A DNA stretch of 45,937 nt from Calidithermus chliarophilus DSM 9957 (GCF_000430045.1 NZ_KE387023.1:1732518-1778454), one strand, 5' to 3'. Counted from the first letter of the stretch, positions 1 through 8,907 are shown. Program-made: numbers and translations. Notes: generated by a model not told the origin, from the letters alone.

Positions 1-2
1 CC

Positions 3-926
3 GGCCCGGTCCGGGCGGCGACGGACGGCCACGAGGAGCGCTACGAGGGCAAGCTCGACGCCGGGACCCAGGCCCGGGTGAACGCGGTGCTGGCGCGGCT
101 GGGCTTCGCCGGCCTGGGCGACTGGGTGCGGGCCATGAACCTCGACCTGCGCGCCCGCCTGGGCGAGGCCACCGCCCACGTCAAGACCGGCAACTTCGAG
201 GAGGTGCGCGAGTACCTCGAGCTCTCCCACGACGCCTACAAGGAGCGCTACTACCCCGTGGTGCAGGTCCTCGACCCGGCCTTCGCCGACCGCTTCGACC
301 GGCTGCTGGGGCGCATGCAGGACGCGGTAGGCCTGCGCGCCACCGACCTGGCCGTGGCCCTGGCCGAGGTGCAGGAGATCGAGGAGCGGCTGGAGGGGCG
401 CAGCCTGGGCTTCAACCACACCCTGCAGGTGCAGCTCGAGCTGTTGCTGCTGGGCATCCCCCGGGCCTTCTTGTTCATCCTGGCGGCGCTTTTGGCGGTG
501 TTCCCGCTCTACCTCGTCAACCTTACCTTCGGCGGGCGCAACGCCTACTGGCGCCTGTTGGGCCTGGCCTTCTTCTTCCTCTTCCTGCCCGCCATGATCG
601 AGGGGCTGGCCTACGTCAGCGCCATCCTGGCCGACCCCCGCTTCGGCAACCTGACCTTCCTGGCGCCCCTCTCGACCTTCTCGATCCAGGGCAGCCTGAT
701 CGCCCAGCTCCTGTGGGGCCTCACGCTCTTCCTGGTGATCGGCCTCTCGGCGGCCGGCTTGCGGGGGATCGCCGTGCAGTTCGGGCTCATCCAGGACCGC
801 CGCGCCCGCAACACCACCACCGTGGTCCAGACCAACCCGGGCCTCGCCGCCACCGCGCCCATGCGCGCCGCGCCCGACCCCAAGCTCACCAGCGAGACCA
901 TCGTGGAGTGGGACGAGGAGTTTTAA
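3..926 (+). CDS. Membrane protein, 5'-truncated by window edge, function unknown
   Basis: The frame is open from the left edge, so the true start lies outside the window; GTG at 78 is only the first internal start-like codon. The visible part has a soluble, charged helical region of about 145 residues, then about three hydrophobic segments (counting from GTG 78, roughly residues 122-150, 156-185 and 205-235), then a polar tail ending in the acidic residues EWDEEF. The soluble helices before the membrane part suggest an extracytoplasmic helical bundle, but I do not recognise the family. The next gene on the same strand begins 84 bases downstream, so the two may be co-transcribed. That it is a real gene is fairly sure from codon usage and membrane topology; its function is open. 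Confidence 0.75.
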   Translation, partial: GPVRAATDGHEERYEGKLDAGTQARVNAVLARLGFAGLGDWVRAMNLDLRARLGEATAHVKTGNFEEVREYLELSHDAYKERYYPVVQVLDPAFADRFDRLLGRMQDAVGLRATDLAVALAEVQEIEERLEGRSLGFNHTLQVQLELLLLGIPRAFLFILAALLAVFPLYLVNLTFGGRNAYWRLLGLAFFFLFLPAMIEGLAYVSAILADPRFGNLTFLAPLSTFSIQGSLIAQLLWGLTLFLVIGLSAAGLRGIAVQFGLIQDRRARNTTTVVQTNPGLAATAPMRAAPDPKLTSETIVEWDEEF

Positions 927-1010
927 TCGTCCCTGAAGGAACCTGGCCCTCGGCGGCGGAACCCGAGAGTGCAGCGGGCTTGAGGTAACTTAGAGCTGGA
1001 GGCGTCGCAA

Positions 1011-3680
1011 GTGTCTTTGTACCAGAACCTGTATCAGTCGCTCGAGCCCCTGCTCGGCGCCAAGACCCAGTCCATCCTGGAGGAGGGCGTGCGGCGGCTG
1101 GGGGTCGACCCCGACCGCCTGGACGTCGGACAGGCCGAGAGCATCCTCAAACGCCTGGTCTACCGCGAGCTGCAGGCCAACCGCACCCCCGCCGAGGCCC
1201 GCAGCCTCGTCGACGGCCTGCTCAAGGAGCTGCGCGAACAGGCCGGGGCCGAGGTCGGGGGCGGGCTGGCGGCGCTGGAGTCGGGCTTCAAGCGCTTCAG
1301 CCTCTACCTCGACTGGCCCGAGGTCGCCCGCCTGCGCGGCATCCTCAGCGTGCTGCGCAAGGAGCCCGAGGGCGCCGAGGCCACCCGCATGCTGCGCGAG
1401 GGCCAGGAGCTGCTGCAGCAGCTCGAGGAGCGCCTGCAGAGCGCCCTGCTGCGCCAGACCCGCGACATCGCCGACCTTCAGGCGGTGTTCGAGCGGGTCA
1501 AGATGATCGGCGGGCCCAAGATCCGGCGCTTGGAGTCGCTGATCCGCCAGATCCAGGAGGCCCACTCCGGCGAGACCTTGGCCCAGGCCGAGGTCGAGCG
1601 GGCGCGCACCCTGGCCGCCGAGCTGCGCAAGCTGGTGGAGTCGAGCGCCATCAGCGCCCCGCGCAACGCCACCGAGCCCGCGCTCTTCGTCGAGGACGAG
1701 GACGAGCCGGTGGTGGCGGCCGAGCCGCTGGTGGAGACCGACGCCCCCGAGGCCGCCACGGCCACCGGCGAGGCCTGGGACATCGTTATCGACCTCGACA
1801 GCCTCAGCCAGGAGCAGCAGACCCGCATCCGCGAGATCGACCTCGCCGAGGACCGCCGCCGCCTCGAGACCCTCAAGGAGCGCTACGCGGCGGTGCTCGC
1901 CCGCGCCGGCGTGGCCGAGGAGCTGGCCCGCCTCGAGGGGGAGCTGGCCCAGGGCAACCTGCTGGGCGAGGCGCTGGGCGCCTTCGAGGAGCGGCTCAAG
2001 GCCGCGCAGGCCGAGGCCCTCTCCGAGGCCCGCGCCCGCTACGAGTGGCTCAGCGACCGCATGCGCCAGCTCTCCGCCCCCGAGCACCGCGACGACGTGG
2101 ACACCGCCAAGCTCGCCGCGCTGGCGGCCCGGCTGACGGTGGCCTGGGAGACGCTGCAGGGCGGGGCGGTGCCGCAGGACCTGCTCGAGCTCGCCGAGGA
2201 CCTGCAGGCGCTGGAGGCCGAAACCCGCAGCCGCCGCGAGAGCCGCGAGCGGCTGGCCCGGCTGGCCCAGGCCCTCGAGGCCCTGCGCGCCGAGGCCGAG
2301 TCGGCGCTGGCGACCTACCGCGACCACCCCCAGGTACAGGCCTACCTGGCCCGCCTGGCCGAGGGGCAGCCCGAGGAGGCCGGCCTGCAGACCCTGCGCC
2401 AGGACTTCTCGGCGCTGATGGTGGCCCTCACCAAGGAGCAGAAGGAGCGCGACGAGAGCCTCAAGCGCTCCAGCCTCAAGGCCGCCGCCCAGGCCCTGCC
2501 GGTGGTGGCGGGCCTGGAGGTTCACCACGCCCAGCTCCTCCAGCAGATCGAGACCCCCGGCAACGACCTCGTGGCGCTGGAGAACTACCTGCACCAGCTC
2601 ACCCAGCGCACCCGCGACCTCGTGGCCCAGCGGCTGGAGGCCCTGGCCCAGAAGGCCCAGGAGGCGGGCGTCGAGCTCGCGGGCCTGGCCGACGCCCGCG
2701 CCGCGCTGGCCGAGGGGCGCATCCCCGACCCGGCCGCGCTGGAGCGGCAGCTCGAGGAGCGCCTGAACGAGCAGGCCAACCAGCGCCGCCGCCAGCTCGC
2801 CGGGGAGCTCAGCCGCTACGAGGCCGCCGCCCAGGGCCTGCGCGGCCTGGGCGAGGACAAGCTGATGAGCCTGGTGGCCGACGCCCGCAACCGCCTGGCG
2901 CTGGGCGAGATCCCCGACACCGCCCCCATCAAGGCCGAGCTGGCCCGGCTGGTGCAGGTGCAGGACAACCTCCGCGCCGAGGTGGCGGTGAGCCTGGCCC
3001 AACTGCTCGAGCGCTTCAACGCCCACCGCGCGATGGGTGGCGAGACGGTGATCCGCCTCAAGCCGATGATCGAGTTCCTCACCTCGGCGGTCGAGCGCTT
3101 GGGCCGCGTGGGGCCCTCGGGCATCCTCGAGGTGCGCCAGGCCATCGCCGAGGCGATGCCGCTGGTGGACCAGCTCGAGCAGGAGCACAAGGCCGCCATG
3201 GCCCTCATGCAAGACCTCAAGGGCGGCGAGCTCGACGCGCTGCTGGGCATCTTCGACGCCCAGCCCCAGGCCGCCCCCAGCGCCCCCGCGAGCACCCCGG
3301 CCCCCGCCCCGGTCCCCGCCACGGCCACGCTCGAGGCCGAGCCCGCCGAGGAGGCCCCCGCTGGCGAGTCCGACGACGCCCTGGCCCCCTTCCGCCTGCG
3401 CGGGGTCGAGGCCGTGGCGCTGGTGGGGGAGAGCGGCGTGCTGATGGGCAAACTGCCCGCCGCCGCCCAGAGCGTGCGCAACGCCTTCAGCGACCTGAGC
3501 CTCTTGGCAGGGGAACTGGCGGGGGCCACCACCCGTCTGGCGGTGATCTCCCTGCCCCATAACGTCATGATCATGGTCCCGCTGGGCGAGAAGGGCCTGT
3601 TCATCCTGGCCGAGAAGCCCTTGCTCTCACGCCTGCTGACGCAGGTCGAGCGGCACCGGGCCGAGCTGGCGCAGTTGTAG
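1011..3680 (+). CDS. Long coiled-coil protein with C-terminal roadblock/LC7-like domain
   Basis: An 889-residue protein. The start GTG at 1011 has a GGAGG-like ribosome site about 9 bases upstream. Residues ~90-790 are almost continuous Glu/Arg/Leu/Ala/Gln-rich helix with heptad character. A Pro/Ala linker with repeated PAPAP-type sequence (~765-790) leads to a ~100-residue C-terminal alpha/beta domain containing GVEAVALVGESGVLMG and VMIMVPLGEKGLFILAEKP, which resembles roadblock/LC7 (MglB-like) modules. Such modules dimerise and regulate small Ras-like GTPases in bacterial polarity systems; no MglA-type GTPase is encoded in this window. A cytoskeletal or polarity scaffold is an inference. 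The long open frame on the opposite strand is a codon-bias shadow. The roadblock call rests on pattern only. Confidence 0.8.
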   Translation: MSLYQNLYQSLEPLLGAKTQSILEEGVRRLGVDPDRLDVGQAESILKRLVYRELQANRTPAEARSLVDGLLKELREQAGAEVGGGLAALESGFKRFSLYLDWPEVARLRGILSVLRKEPEGAEATRMLREGQELLQQLEERLQSALLRQTRDIADLQAVFERVKMIGGPKIRRLESLIRQIQEAHSGETLAQAEVERARTLAAELRKLVESSAISAPRNATEPALFVEDEDEPVVAAEPLVETDAPEAATATGEAWDIVIDLDSLSQEQQTRIREIDLAEDRRRLETLKERYAAVLARAGVAEELARLEGELAQGNLLGEALGAFEERLKAAQAEALSEARARYEWLSDRMRQLSAPEHRDDVDTAKLAALAARLTVAWETLQGGAVPQDLLELAEDLQALEAETRSRRESRERLARLAQALEALRAEAESALATYRDHPQVQAYLARLAEGQPEEAGLQTLRQDFSALMVALTKEQKERDESLKRSSLKAAAQALPVVAGLEVHHAQLLQQIETPGNDLVALENYLHQLTQRTRDLVAQRLEALAQKAQEAGVELAGLADARAALAEGRIPDPAALERQLEERLNEQANQRRRQLAGELSRYEAAAQGLRGLGEDKLMSLVADARNRLALGEIPDTAPIKAELARLVQVQDNLRAEVAVSLAQLLERFNAHRAMGGETVIRLKPMIEFLTSAVERLGRVGPSGILEVRQAIAEAMPLVDQLEQEHKAAMALMQDLKGGELDALLGIFDAQPQAAPSAPASTPAPAPVPATATLEAEPAEEAPAGESDDALAPFRLRGVEAVALVGESGVLMGKLPAAAQSVRNAFSDLSLLAGELAGATTRLAVISLPHNVMIMVPLGEKGLFILAEKPLLSRLLTQVERHRAELAQL

Positions 3681-3850
3681 CTGGGCTGATGGCCGGACGC
3701 CGATAGCTGATAGCCAAACGCCAAACGCCCTTTCTTTGCCCCCCTTAGCAAGGGGGGCTGGGGGGGATACCCCCTCCCCGCGGGCGGGGAGGGTGAACCA
3801 CGAGCCACTAGCTGACGGCTGACCGCTGATAGCTGACCGCTTCCCGCTCA
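3681..3850. repeat. Heptamer repeat island 1 (reverse orientation)
   Basis: Between the coiled-coil gene and rel. Reads, left to right, GATAGCT/GATAGCC heptamers, AAACGCC heptamers, the palindrome CCCCCCTTAGCAAGGGGGG (from 3739), a second palindrome CCCTCCCCGCGGGCGGGG, ACGAGCC units, and GCTGACG/GCTGACC heptamers. This is the reverse complement of the order in islands 2, 3, 5, 9 and 11. Confidence 0.9.
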
Positions 3851-3890
3851 CGGTTGTCACGCCCTGAACCATCTCGCGGGAGGCCAATGC

Positions 3891-3896
3891 TACACT
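3891..3896 (+). promoter_or_regulatory. -10 box TACACT of a leaderless rel promoter
   Basis: TACACT ends 7 bases before the GTG start of rel and no ribosome binding site fits between them, so the mRNA probably starts at or next to the start codon. No convincing -35 hexamer is seen. Confidence 0.65.
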
Positions 3897-3903
3897 AGGG
3901 GAA

Positions 3904-6132
3904 GTGTCGCAGGCGGTCGAAGTCAGTCCAGCTCAACTTTGGGGCCAGCTCGAGCCCAAAATCAGCCACCTCAACCCGGCCTCCCGGAGCAAGGTGCGGG
4001 AGGCGCTGGATTTTGCCTTCGAGGCCCACCAGGGCCAGCGGCGCAAGAGCGGCGAGCCCTTCATCACCCACCCGGTGGCGGTGGCCGAGATCCTGGCCGA
4101 GCTCAAGCTCGACGCCGACACCCTGATGGCCGGGTTGCTCCACGACACCGTCGAGGACACCGAGGCCCGGCCCGAGGCCATCGAGGCCCGCTTCGGCGCG
4201 GCGGTGCGCAAGATCGTGGAGGGGGAGACCAAGGTCTCCAAGCTCTACAAGCTCGCCCACGTCGCCAGCGAGGGCGAGGTCAAGCACGCCGAGGAGAAGC
4301 ACGCCGAGGACCTGCGCCAGATGTTCATCGCCATGGCCGAGGACGTGCGCATCATCATCGTCAAGCTGGCCGACCGGCTGCACAACATGCGCACCCTCGA
4401 GTTCATGCCCCCCCACAAGCAGGCCCGCATCGCGCGCGAGACCCTCGAGATCTACGCGCCGCTGGCCCACCGGCTGGGGATCGGGCAGCTCAAGTGGGAG
4501 CTGGAGGACCTCTCCTTCCGCTACCTCAACCCCGAGGGCTACGCCCAGCTCACCGAGCGGCTCAAGAGCCACCGCGACGAGCGCGAGGCGGCGGTGGACA
4601 AGGCGCGGGAGAGCCTCGAGGCCGTGCTGCAGCGCGACTCGATCCTGCGCAGCCTGGTGCGCGGCTTCGAGGTCACGGGGCGCACCAAGCACCTCTACAG
4701 CATCTGGAAGAAGATGGAGCGCGAGGGCAAGGAGCTGGCCCAGATCTACGACCTGCTGGCCCTGCGGGTCATCCTCGAGCCGCGCCTCACCGACGACGCC
4801 GAGGAGAAGGCCATGCGCGAGAAGCAGGTGTGCTACCACGTGCTGGGCCTGGTCCACGCGCTGTGGCAGCCCATCCCGGGCCGGGTCAAGGACTACATCG
4901 CCGTGCCCAAGCCCAACGGCTACCAGTCGCTGCACACCACGGTGATCGCGGTCAACGGCCTGCCGCTGGAGGTGCAGATCCGCACCCGCGAGATGCACCG
5001 CGTCGCCGAGTTCGGCATCGCCGCCCACTGGCTGTACAAGGAGGGCCTCACCGACCCCGAGGAGGTCCGGCGCCGGGTGAGCTGGCTGCACTCGATCCAG
5101 GAGTGGCAGCAGGAGTTCTCGAGCTCGCGCGAGTTCGTGGAGGTGGTCACCCGCGACCTGCTGGGCGGGCGGGTCTTCGTGTTCACGCCCAAGGGCAAGG
5201 TCATCAACCTGCCCTCCGGCTCGGGGCCCGTCGACTTCGCCTACCACATCCACACCGAGGTGGGCCACCACATGGTGGGGGCCAAGGTCAACGGGCGCAT
5301 CGTGCCGCTGAGCCACGAGCTACAGAACGGCGACATCGTCGAGATCCTCACCGCCAAGACCGCCCACCCCTCCAAGGACTGGATCGAGTACGCCAAGACC
5401 CGCAGCGCCAAGAGCAAGCTGCGGGCTTACTTCCGCGGCACCGAGCGCCAGGACTCGCTGGAGAAGGGCGCGCGCATGCTCGAGAAGTACTTCAAGCGCC
5501 GGGGCATCCCCAAGCCGCTGGAGAGCCAGCTCGAGGAGGCCGCCCGCAAGCTCGTGCGCTCCTCCTCCCCCGACGACCTCTACCTCGCCCTCGCCGGCAA
5601 CCGCATCACCGCGCCGCAGGTGGCCCGCTTGCTCGTGCCCAAGCCGCCGGTGGTCGAGGCCGCCAAGCCCAAGCCCACGCCCAACCAGCTCGGCATCCGC
5701 CTGGAGAACGGGCTCATCGCCCCGCTCAAGCTGGCGAGCTGCTGCATGCCCAACAAGGGCGACCCCATCCTGGGCTACGTGACCCGCGGCCGCGGCGTGA
5801 GCATCCACAAGGCCGACTGCCCCAACCTGCGCCGCCTGATGGAGGGCGACGCCGGCCGCATCGTCCCCGCCTACTGGGAGGGCCTGGGCCGGGTGATGCA
5901 GCTCGAGGTGCTCGCCGACGACCGCGCCGGCCTGCTGCGCGACATCATGGACGCCATCGCCTCGATGGGCAAGAGCGCCATGGGCGTCAACTCCAACCCG
6001 GTGAGCCCTTTGAGCAAGGTCTTCAGCATCAAGACCCGCATCGAGGTCAACGCCGGCGAACAAGCCACCCTCGACGAGCGCCTGCGCCGGGTGAGCAACG
6101 TGCGCGAGGTGAACTGGTCGCCGGTGCGCTAG
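3904..6132 (+). CDS. rel: Bifunctional (p)ppGpp synthetase/hydrolase, Rel/SpoT family
   Basis: A 742-residue long-form Rel, the usual length. It makes and degrades the stringent-response alarmone (p)ppGpp in the cytoplasm. Domain order: HD hydrolase with the HDTVED motif (His80-Asp81), synthetase domain (GRTKHLYSIWKKM and the IYDLLALRVIL strand, ~260-390), TGS domain (VFVFTPKGKVINLPSGSGPV, from ~425), a conserved Cys pair in LASCCMPNKGD (~620), and a C-terminal ACT domain (~660-742). Both catalytic domains keep recognisable motifs, so the enzyme is probably bifunctional. The start is set by the leaderless -10 box 7 bases upstream. A single rel of this type is typical outside proteobacteria. 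It stands alone between two repeat islands. Confidence 0.97.
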   Translation: MSQAVEVSPAQLWGQLEPKISHLNPASRSKVREALDFAFEAHQGQRRKSGEPFITHPVAVAEILAELKLDADTLMAGLLHDTVEDTEARPEAIEARFGAAVRKIVEGETKVSKLYKLAHVASEGEVKHAEEKHAEDLRQMFIAMAEDVRIIIVKLADRLHNMRTLEFMPPHKQARIARETLEIYAPLAHRLGIGQLKWELEDLSFRYLNPEGYAQLTERLKSHRDEREAAVDKARESLEAVLQRDSILRSLVRGFEVTGRTKHLYSIWKKMEREGKELAQIYDLLALRVILEPRLTDDAEEKAMREKQVCYHVLGLVHALWQPIPGRVKDYIAVPKPNGYQSLHTTVIAVNGLPLEVQIRTREMHRVAEFGIAAHWLYKEGLTDPEEVRRRVSWLHSIQEWQQEFSSSREFVEVVTRDLLGGRVFVFTPKGKVINLPSGSGPVDFAYHIHTEVGHHMVGAKVNGRIVPLSHELQNGDIVEILTAKTAHPSKDWIEYAKTRSAKSKLRAYFRGTERQDSLEKGARMLEKYFKRRGIPKPLESQLEEAARKLVRSSSPDDLYLALAGNRITAPQVARLLVPKPPVVEAAKPKPTPNQLGIRLENGLIAPLKLASCCMPNKGDPILGYVTRGRGVSIHKADCPNLRRLMEGDAGRIVPAYWEGLGRVMQLEVLADDRAGLLRDIMDAIASMGKSAMGVNSNPVSPLSKVFSIKTRIEVNAGEQATLDERLRRVSNVREVNWSPVR

Positions 6133-6322
6133 TACCGAGCAGCTTTCAGCCGTCAGCGGTCAGCTTTTGGCTCGTGGTTTGCCCCTCCCTGTCCCTCCCC
6201 GCCCGCGGGGAGGGTTCATCCCCCCTACCCCCCCTTGCTAAGGGGGGAACAAGGCGTCTTGCGCTTAGCGTTTGGCGTTCGGCTATCGGCTATCAGCTAT
6301 CGGCCATCGGCTACCCCATTGC
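6133..6322. repeat. Heptamer repeat island 2 (forward orientation)
   Basis: Begins directly after the rel stop codon: TCAGCCG/TCAGCGG heptamers, GGCTCGT units, palindrome CCCTCCCCGCCCGCGGGGAGGG, palindrome CCCCCCTTGCTAAGGGGGG (around 6230-6247), GCGTCTT/GCGTTTG heptamers, then GGCTATC/AGCTATC heptamers. It ends a few bases before the -10 box of the next gene. Confidence 0.9.
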
Positions 6323-6324
6323 TG

Positions 6325-6330
6325 TACCCT
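6325..6330 (+). promoter_or_regulatory. -10 box TACCCT, leaderless
   Basis: Six bases separate TACCCT from ATG 6337. This decides the start of the DUF92 gene against the longer frame, whose extra 34 N-terminal codons are translated repeat sequence. Confidence 0.65.
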
Positions 6331-6336
6331 AGGGCA

Positions 6337-6981
6337 ATGTCCGTCGCCCTCTCCCTCCTGGTCGCCTTCGGCATCGGTTATCTCGCGGAGTTGGCCGGGT
6401 GGCTCAGGCCCAGGGCGGCATGGGCGGCGGCGCTGGTGGGGGGGATTCCGCTGGCGGTGGGCGGGCTGCCGGCTGCGCTGGTGGTCATCTTCTTCGTGGC
6501 GGCGGGGACGGCGGCCTCGAGGCTCAACCCGCGCAGCCGGGACCGGGCCGGGCGCACGGCCTTTCAGGTGCTCGCCAACGGGTTGCCGGCGGCCGTCGGG
6601 CTGGCGCTGGGCTCCCCGGCGTTCTTCCTGGGGGCCTACGCCGCGGCGCTGGCCGACACCCTGGCGACCGAGGTGGGCAGCCGCTCGAGCTGGGCCTGGC
6701 ACCCGCTACGGGGGCGGGTGGAGAGCGGGACCAACGCGGCGGTGAGCGGGATCGGGACCCTGGCGCTGGTGCTGGGGGCGTTCTGGATGGCCCCCTGGGC
6801 CTTCGTGCTGGGAATCCCGGCAGGGCCGGTGGTGCTGGGCGGGGTCGCCGGGGCGGTGTGGGACAGCCTGCTGGGGCTCCTCGAGGACCGCTACCGCTGG
6901 TGGGGCAACGACCTCACCAACCTGCTGGCGACCGGCCTGGGCGGCTTCGTGGCCTGGGCGGTCTCGAGGCTCACCGGCTGA
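6337..6981 (+). CDS. DUF92 family integral membrane protein
   Basis: A 214-residue, strongly hydrophobic protein with about six membrane segments. DUF92 signatures seen: an N-terminal MSVALSLLVAFGIGYLAELA helix, GRTAFQVLANGLPAAVG, ADTLATEVGSRSS and a C-terminal WWGNDLTNLLATGLGG. The family is widespread and mostly uncharacterised; some plant members act in phytol/prenol metabolism as phytyl-phosphate kinases, so a CTP-dependent lipid-alcohol kinase role is possible but is inference. The ATG start follows a leaderless -10 box. The stop codon is immediately followed by the stop of the convergent gene, with no base between them. Confidence 0.85.
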   Translation: MSVALSLLVAFGIGYLAELAGWLRPRAAWAAALVGGIPLAVGGLPAALVVIFFVAAGTAASRLNPRSRDRAGRTAFQVLANGLPAAVGLALGSPAFFLGAYAAALADTLATEVGSRSSWAWHPLRGRVESGTNAAVSGIGTLALVLGAFWMAPWAFVLGIPAGPVVLGGVAGAVWDSLLGLLEDRYRWWGNDLTNLLATGLGGFVAWAVSRLTG

Positions 6982-7458
6982 TCAGGCCAGCCCGCTTGCC
7001 CGGTCGGGCTGCTCCTCCCGCACCCTCGCGCGGCGCACCCGCCAGGCCGCGAGCAGGTAGGCCAGGAAGTACAGGCCGTGCACCTGGACGAAGAGGCCGA
7101 CGCCCAGGAGCAGAGCCGTGCCGAAGTAGGCCAGGGCATAGCGGGCGGCCCAGTGATCGTCCTGACGCTTCAGGATGGGGCCACGCGCCAGGAGCCAGAC
7201 CAACGGGCCCAGCACCAGCAGGTCCAGCGCGACGTCGAAGGCGCTATCCGGCAGGTCATCCCCCTGGAACACCCCGCTGTCCTCCAGCCAGCGGACGCCC
7301 AGCGGCAGGGAGAGGGCGTAGCTCGCCAGGAACACGGCGGTAGTGCCTATGAGGTAGAACAGCCCCAGCCTCGAGCGCCCCGGCCGGACGCGGCGCTCGA
7401 TGAGCCAGAGCACCCCGAACATCAGTTGAGTGATAAAGGTCGCGGCGAGCATCGACAC
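6982..7458 (-). CDS. Small four-helix membrane protein, unknown function
   Basis: 158 residues with four hydrophobic stretches (roughly residues 2-20, 30-50, 80-92 and 108-135) joined by short Arg-rich loops, and a basic, charged C-terminus. I recognise no domain. The start is GTG 7458; an in-frame ATG at 7452 is an alternative. A TAATAG box lies 9 bases upstream of the GTG, consistent with little or no leader. It converges with the DUF92 gene (abutting stop codons) and lies downstream of xth on the same strand with a 36-base gap, so it could be read from the xth promoter. Confidence 0.65.
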   Translation of the reverse strand: MSMLAATFITQLMFGVLWLIERRVRPGRSRLGLFYLIGTTAVFLASYALSLPLGVRWLEDSGVFQGDDLPDSAFDVALDLLVLGPLVWLLARGPILKRQDDHWAARYALAYFGTALLLGVGLFVQVHGLYFLAYLLAAWRVRRARVREEQPDRASGLA

Positions 7459-7494
7459 CCCGATCAGCTATTAGGAATTAATAGCAAATTCGGG

Positions 7495-8250
7495 TCAAAG
7501 GGAGTAGTCGATGATCACAGGGGCGTGGTCGGAGAGCAGGGGCTCGGGGTGGATGCGCGGGCTGTGGGCCACCCCGGCGAGGCCCGGGGTGCTGAAGTGG
7601 TAGTCCAGCCGCCAGCCCACGTTCTTGGCCCGCGCCTGGCCCCGCTGCGACCACCAGGAGTAGTGCACGGCCTCAGGGCCCACCAGTTCGCGGAAGACGT
7701 CGCGGTAGCCTGCGGCCAGCAGCGCGTCGATCCAGGCGCGTTCCTCGGGCAGGAAGCCCGAGTTCTGCTGGTTGGCCTTCCAGTTCTTGAGGTCGACGGG
7801 CTTGTGGGCGATGTTGAAGTCGCCGCAGAGGACGTTCTCGCCCCCCAGCCCCCCCAAGAAGGGCAGGAACTCGCCCAGGAAGCGCATCTTCTCGGCCTGG
7901 CGCACCGGCCCCGACGAGCCGGAGGGCACGTAGACCGAGGCCACGCTGAAGCCGTCGAAGATGGCCCGCAGGAAGCGCCCCTCGCGGTCGAAGTCGGAGC
8001 CCATGCCCACCTGCACGTCCTCGGGCTTTTCCCGGCACAGCAGGCCCACCCCGCTGTAGCCCGGCTTCTCGGCGGGGTGCCAGTAGGCGTGGTAGCCCTC
8101 GAGCTTGCCCAGTTCGCGCGGCAACTGCTCGGGCAGGCAGCGCACCTCCTGCAGGCAGATGACGTCGGGCTCCTGGTCCTTGAGCCACTCCGCCAGGCCC
8201 TTGGCCGCCGCCGCCCGAATGCCGTTGACGTTGAGGCTGATCACCCGCAT
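7495..8250 (-). CDS. xth: Exodeoxyribonuclease III / AP endonuclease
   Basis: 251 residues, the usual size of ExoIII. It cleaves DNA at abasic sites and removes damaged 3' ends in base-excision repair. Visible motifs: MRVISLNVNGIRAA with the metal-site Asn, DVICLQEVR with the metal-binding Glu, GVGLLCREKPED, the active-site region GGENVLCGDFNIAH, WRLDYHFST and the C-terminal LSDHAPVIIDY with the catalytic Asp-His pair. A much longer open frame in the same reading runs upstream through the neighbouring gene, but the TAATTT box at 8258-8263 places the start at ATG 8250. The acyltransferase gene lies 35 bases upstream on the same strand. Confidence 0.95.
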   Translation of the reverse strand: MRVISLNVNGIRAAAAKGLAEWLKDQEPDVICLQEVRCLPEQLPRELGKLEGYHAYWHPAEKPGYSGVGLLCREKPEDVQVGMGSDFDREGRFLRAIFDGFSVASVYVPSGSSGPVRQAEKMRFLGEFLPFLGGLGGENVLCGDFNIAHKPVDLKNWKANQQNSGFLPEERAWIDALLAAGYRDVFRELVGPEAVHYSWWSQRGQARAKNVGWRLDYHFSTPGLAGVAHSPRIHPEPLLSDHAPVIIDYSL

Positions 8251-8257
8251 GGCCCAC

Positions 8258-8263
8258 AAATTA
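8258..8263 (-). promoter_or_regulatory. -10 box TAATTT of xth, leaderless
   Basis: On the minus strand TAATTT is followed by 7 bases and then the xth ATG. It lies in the 35-base gap after the upstream acyltransferase gene, so xth has its own promoter. Confidence 0.6.
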
Positions 8264-8285
8264 CCGCGCCTGCACCCCGGGCGCT

Positions 8286-8900
8286 TCAGGGTTTGGCCTC
8301 GAGCTCCGGCACTTCCTCCCTGAGCCGGACGGGCCCGGCGTTCTCGGGCTTCTTGCCCACCTTGTCGGCGTAGAAGGCCCGCAGCTTGTCGAAGTCGGCG
8401 CGGATGTCGCCGCTGGGCCAGAGGTAGGCCCCGATGCCCACCTCCCGGCGCGCGTAGTCGAGGTAGCCCAGGGCGATGGGGACCTGCGCGCCCAGGGCCA
8501 TGTAGTAGAAGCCGCTGCGCCAGTACTCGGCGCGGCTGCGGGTCCCCTCGGCGGCCACCACCAGCACGATGGCCTCGCGGCTGCGGATAAGCTCGGCCAC
8601 CTGGCTCACGAACTCGCTGCCCTTCTTCCTGCGGTCGAGGGGGATGCCGCCCAGGGCTTTCATCAGCGGGGCCAGCAGCGGCGGGAAGAGCTCCTTCTTG
8701 CCCACCCAGTTCATGGGCTGACCCGTGGCGAACTTCCACAAGATGGCGTAGAGGAAGTCCCAGTTGGAGGTGTGGGGGTAGCCCACCGCCACGAACTTGG
8801 GGCCGGGCGGGGGCTCGAGGACGGCCTTCCACCCCAGCATCCCCAGCGCGCGCGTGGCGAGGCGCTGCCCGAAGGTCTTGGGTACGTGTACTTGTGGCAT
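8286..8900 (-). CDS. PlsC-like 1-acyl-sn-glycerol-3-phosphate acyltransferase
   Basis: 204 residues. The acyltransferase HX4D motif is HTSNWD (His43, Asp48). Block II is around NWVGKKELFP and GGIPLDRR, and block III is EGTRSRAEYW with the phosphate-binding EGT. These are PlsC-family blocks; the variant HTSNWD with a GIPLDR block is typical of a soluble or peripheral subgroup, so the acceptor lipid is uncertain. No clear membrane helix is seen. The start is ATG 8900 and not the longer frame from 8936, because TATACT sits 7 bases upstream of it. It is divergent from the copper chaperone gene, with 60 bases between the two start codons. Confidence 0.88.
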   Translation of the reverse strand: MPQVHVPKTFGQRLATRALGMLGWKAVLEPPPGPKFVAVGYPHTSNWDFLYAILWKFATGQPMNWVGKKELFPPLLAPLMKALGGIPLDRRKKGSEFVSQVAELIRSREAIVLVVAAEGTRSRAEYWRSGFYYMALGAQVPIALGYLDYARREVGIGAYLWPSGDIRADFDKLRAFYADKVGKKPENAGPVRLREEVPELEAKP

Positions 8901-8907
8901 TGTGAGC

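Noticed and set aside
990-3560. 856-codon open frame on the minus strand opposite the coiled-coil gene
   Set aside because: Composition (Gly/Leu/His/Gln-rich, no domain) is that of an antisense shadow of high-GC coding DNA; the plus strand has a ribosome site and coherent coiled-coil sequence. The same applies to long minus frames at 3895-5316, 16449-18092, 19416-21188, 27217-28566 and 37239-40367.
7495-8832. 445-codon frame as an N-terminally extended ExoIII
   Set aside because: The extension is an out-of-frame reading of the acyltransferase gene; ExoIII motifs start at 8250, right after a -10 box.
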